Shown: one piece after another, positions 57,001 to 60,000 of the stretch | Layout: each line of letters begins with the position of its first letter | How positions within the stretch are numbered: the stretch's first letter is position 1 | Assembly: GCA_039000515.1 (NCBI GenBank) | Contig: JBCFYV010000100.1 | Coordinates: 34,708,421 to 34,772,420 of the forward strand | Direction of reading: 5' to 3' | Source of the DNA: Timema cristinae | Lineage: Eukaryota; Arthropoda; Insecta; Phasmatodea; Timematidae | Length of the DNA: 64,000 nucleotides | Program-made: the position numbers and the translations under genes | Notes under the pieces: generated by a model | Told to the model about the DNA's origin: nothing | Database searches by the model: none | Seen by the model: only the letters and a program-made list of their open reading frames with translations

Positions 57001-60000
57001 TAAAATAGTGGCCTCAACTCAGCTCTAATATACTGTATTGGCCTGAATATAGTGCAATGTTTTTATCCTAAAAATGTCTATTCGAATAATATACTCTAAT
57101 TATATGTGCAGCCTCGACTAGCAGGATATGTCACACACGTCTTAATAGTAAACTCAAAGTCAACACAAGAGAGAGAGAGATAAGATTTACGTCCTTCATT
57201 GTCACTGAACTAGTAATTAACCATGTCGGTGTTAGTTGGTGCTGCTGAGTTTTGCTGAGTTTCTGATATTAAAAAATCACCAATGTCAGATCTGCAAGTG
57301 AATGATCATGTTGAAAAGAAGGCTTCCTCGGCAACTAAAGCAAACAGATTGAGAAGCTATTACATAAATCACACTGTGTTAATTTATTCTTATTTTTTTA
57401 CCTCTTAGATATATTTGAAGTAACCTCTTATTGTTAAAGTAAAATACCTTCAAATTGTTTGGGTCGTATTATATGCTAGGCTGTATTGTAATACAGTAAT
57501 CTTATTTGTTTCTGGTTTTTTTTCTACTCTACCATCTTCTGTACATCAAATATAAAGATAAGTCGAATCCTTTTTTATTCAACTCTAATCTTCATTATAC
57601 TTAAAATAAATGTTATGAGTTCAACTATCCTAAAGATTTGAGAATATAAAGGACTCATCCCTAATTATATTTTGTTTTCCCTACCTGTCCCAGCTCTGTG
57701 CGCCTGGATACTACCGAGACAGCAATGACCGGTCAGCAAGTTTACTTGGTTCATGTACAAGGTGTCCTTGTAACAACCACGAGGAGAGCTGTTCCGCGAC
57801 ACCCGATGGGCGTGTGAGCTGTTCTTGTCAATCAGGCTACACTGGTCGGTACTGCAACAGTGTCGGTGAGTCAACCAACTTCCCTGTCCTATTTGGCATG
57901 TTTATTGGATTCGTGTTCACATAACTTTTTATTTTATTTTCCAGTGATCTCTTCTCTGATTATATATTTGGTTTTATTGTTTGTTTATGTTGCATGTTGA
58001 TAAGTCACCATAAGGTATTATTAACCTTCTACATTAAATATTGGTTGCTATATTGAATTCAATCATTAATAATAATTTAGATTTTTGTTTATGGTGACAG
58101 TTTTTGTGAGGAAAGTCTTACTTTTAATTTCATATATAAAATCCAGGGTCATGACTCTTGTATTTTTAGAATATTTTTCTATGTTTTTAACTTTTAATTT
58201 GGTCATCATTAAAATAGGCTATTGGCAATATTGATTTAAAATAATTTTTTATGTAGGCGATTAACTTATGCACATTCATATTTGAGAATACACATCCCCT
58301 TAGCCCACATTCCCTAGTGCTTGTACTCTAAAATAACTTGATGTATTTTTTTTTTTAATTATCTTCTTATAGATTATTTTTTTACCACTATTAAAACTCA
58401 CATCACCTTTCAAAAGTGTTTCCATCCATAAATATTAATTATTATTTCTTATACTCCATTCATCATAACAATCATAAATTCAGTTAAATGTTAAATTAAT
58501 GGCCTGTATTAGAACTCTAAAACAAATTTCTCTTGAAATATTTTTTTCCCCCTTAGGATTTGAATTTTCTCAAATCCTCGAATCCCTATTATCCTCAAGG
58601 ATATGAGGGCCCATATTTAGTAGATGTATTGTTTATTACAGCTTTTTTAATCAATGTGCTGTTTATTTACTATAGGGACCAGCTATACTCATTTGATCAA
58701 TAGCACTGCATTTTTAGCTCCCTTTTGTCCCATAACTTTGAGTGACACCTAGTGGGAATATAATTTTGTCGAAAGAGAAAGATTATGCCAGACTAGGCAG
58801 CAAATAAATTTTTTCAAGTGCTCTATAATATAGACCTAAACATCCCATATGATACTCACGAAGTATATTAAGAACCCTGTATTTGAAAAATGATACACAT
58901 TAAAATAATGTAATAAATGATATGGAAAGAAGGGGTAGTTGGATCAGCCTTGATATAAAGCTAATAAACTTCACCTTTACCTGCTTGGATGGCCACAGAG
59001 TCTAAGGCGTCACTCTCACAATAGACTGGATTGTCAATGACAGGGAGATTGAGATTCGAATGCCAGGTCAGGTGTACTGAGGGTGATTTTTCAAAATTGG
59101 CTTACCACTCTCCCTCCATGCAATTGTGGGTATACGTTCTCCTCTAAATTTAACTTTCCTCATCCTTAACTTATTAACATAATTAGCACATATGTGTATA
59201 GCCTGAACAGATAGTAAGACACAGTGTTAAATTAATTTCTTTCTTTATACTTTCTTAAGGCGAGGCTGAAGGAATGCAAAAAGGTAATGGTTTTTGCAAT
59301 TTTTATAGCAAAACATTATTTTGTTCAAAACTAATTAAACATTGCTTCTATACAGAGAGTTTAATTTTATTCACATGGTGATATCAATTCTTCTTGAATA
59401 TCTGTCACGAGCATCATCTAAAACATCTTTAAAGGAAGAGAAAAAGTTTTCATGAAATTCCAGGACATTGTGAAGAAAATTAAACACTCTGTTTGTAATA
59501 AAGCAAAATTAATTTATTGTGAACAAAAAATGTTTTGCTATAAAAAACTTTAAAAAACACTGACCTATTTCAAACATTTCTTGGATCTCCACCTTAATAC
59601 TTATACTCATTTCTTTCACAGTTATACATTATTTTTAAATTGTTGGGATTATTTATTGATATATTAAATAAATGCATAAAACAAACAGATAAAAAAAAAT
59701 TGGCCCTACATTTCGGATATTCTTAAATTTTTCAAATGTAACTGACAATTTTATTTATTTATTTTTGCTTAAAATGATAAAGGAATAATCCTGAAAATTA
59801 AAACTATAAAAGTGATCATATAAGAAATAAATAGAGAAGTTTCTATCAAAGCCTACTATCTATCCTTTCAGGTTAGCTTCTTCCCTTATCACTTACCCTA
59901 CAATATTTTACAGTGTTTACACATATTATATATTTTTAAGTCATTACACAACTATACTGTGCAGCGCAGTATAGCAGAGATAAATATTTAATATTCTATT

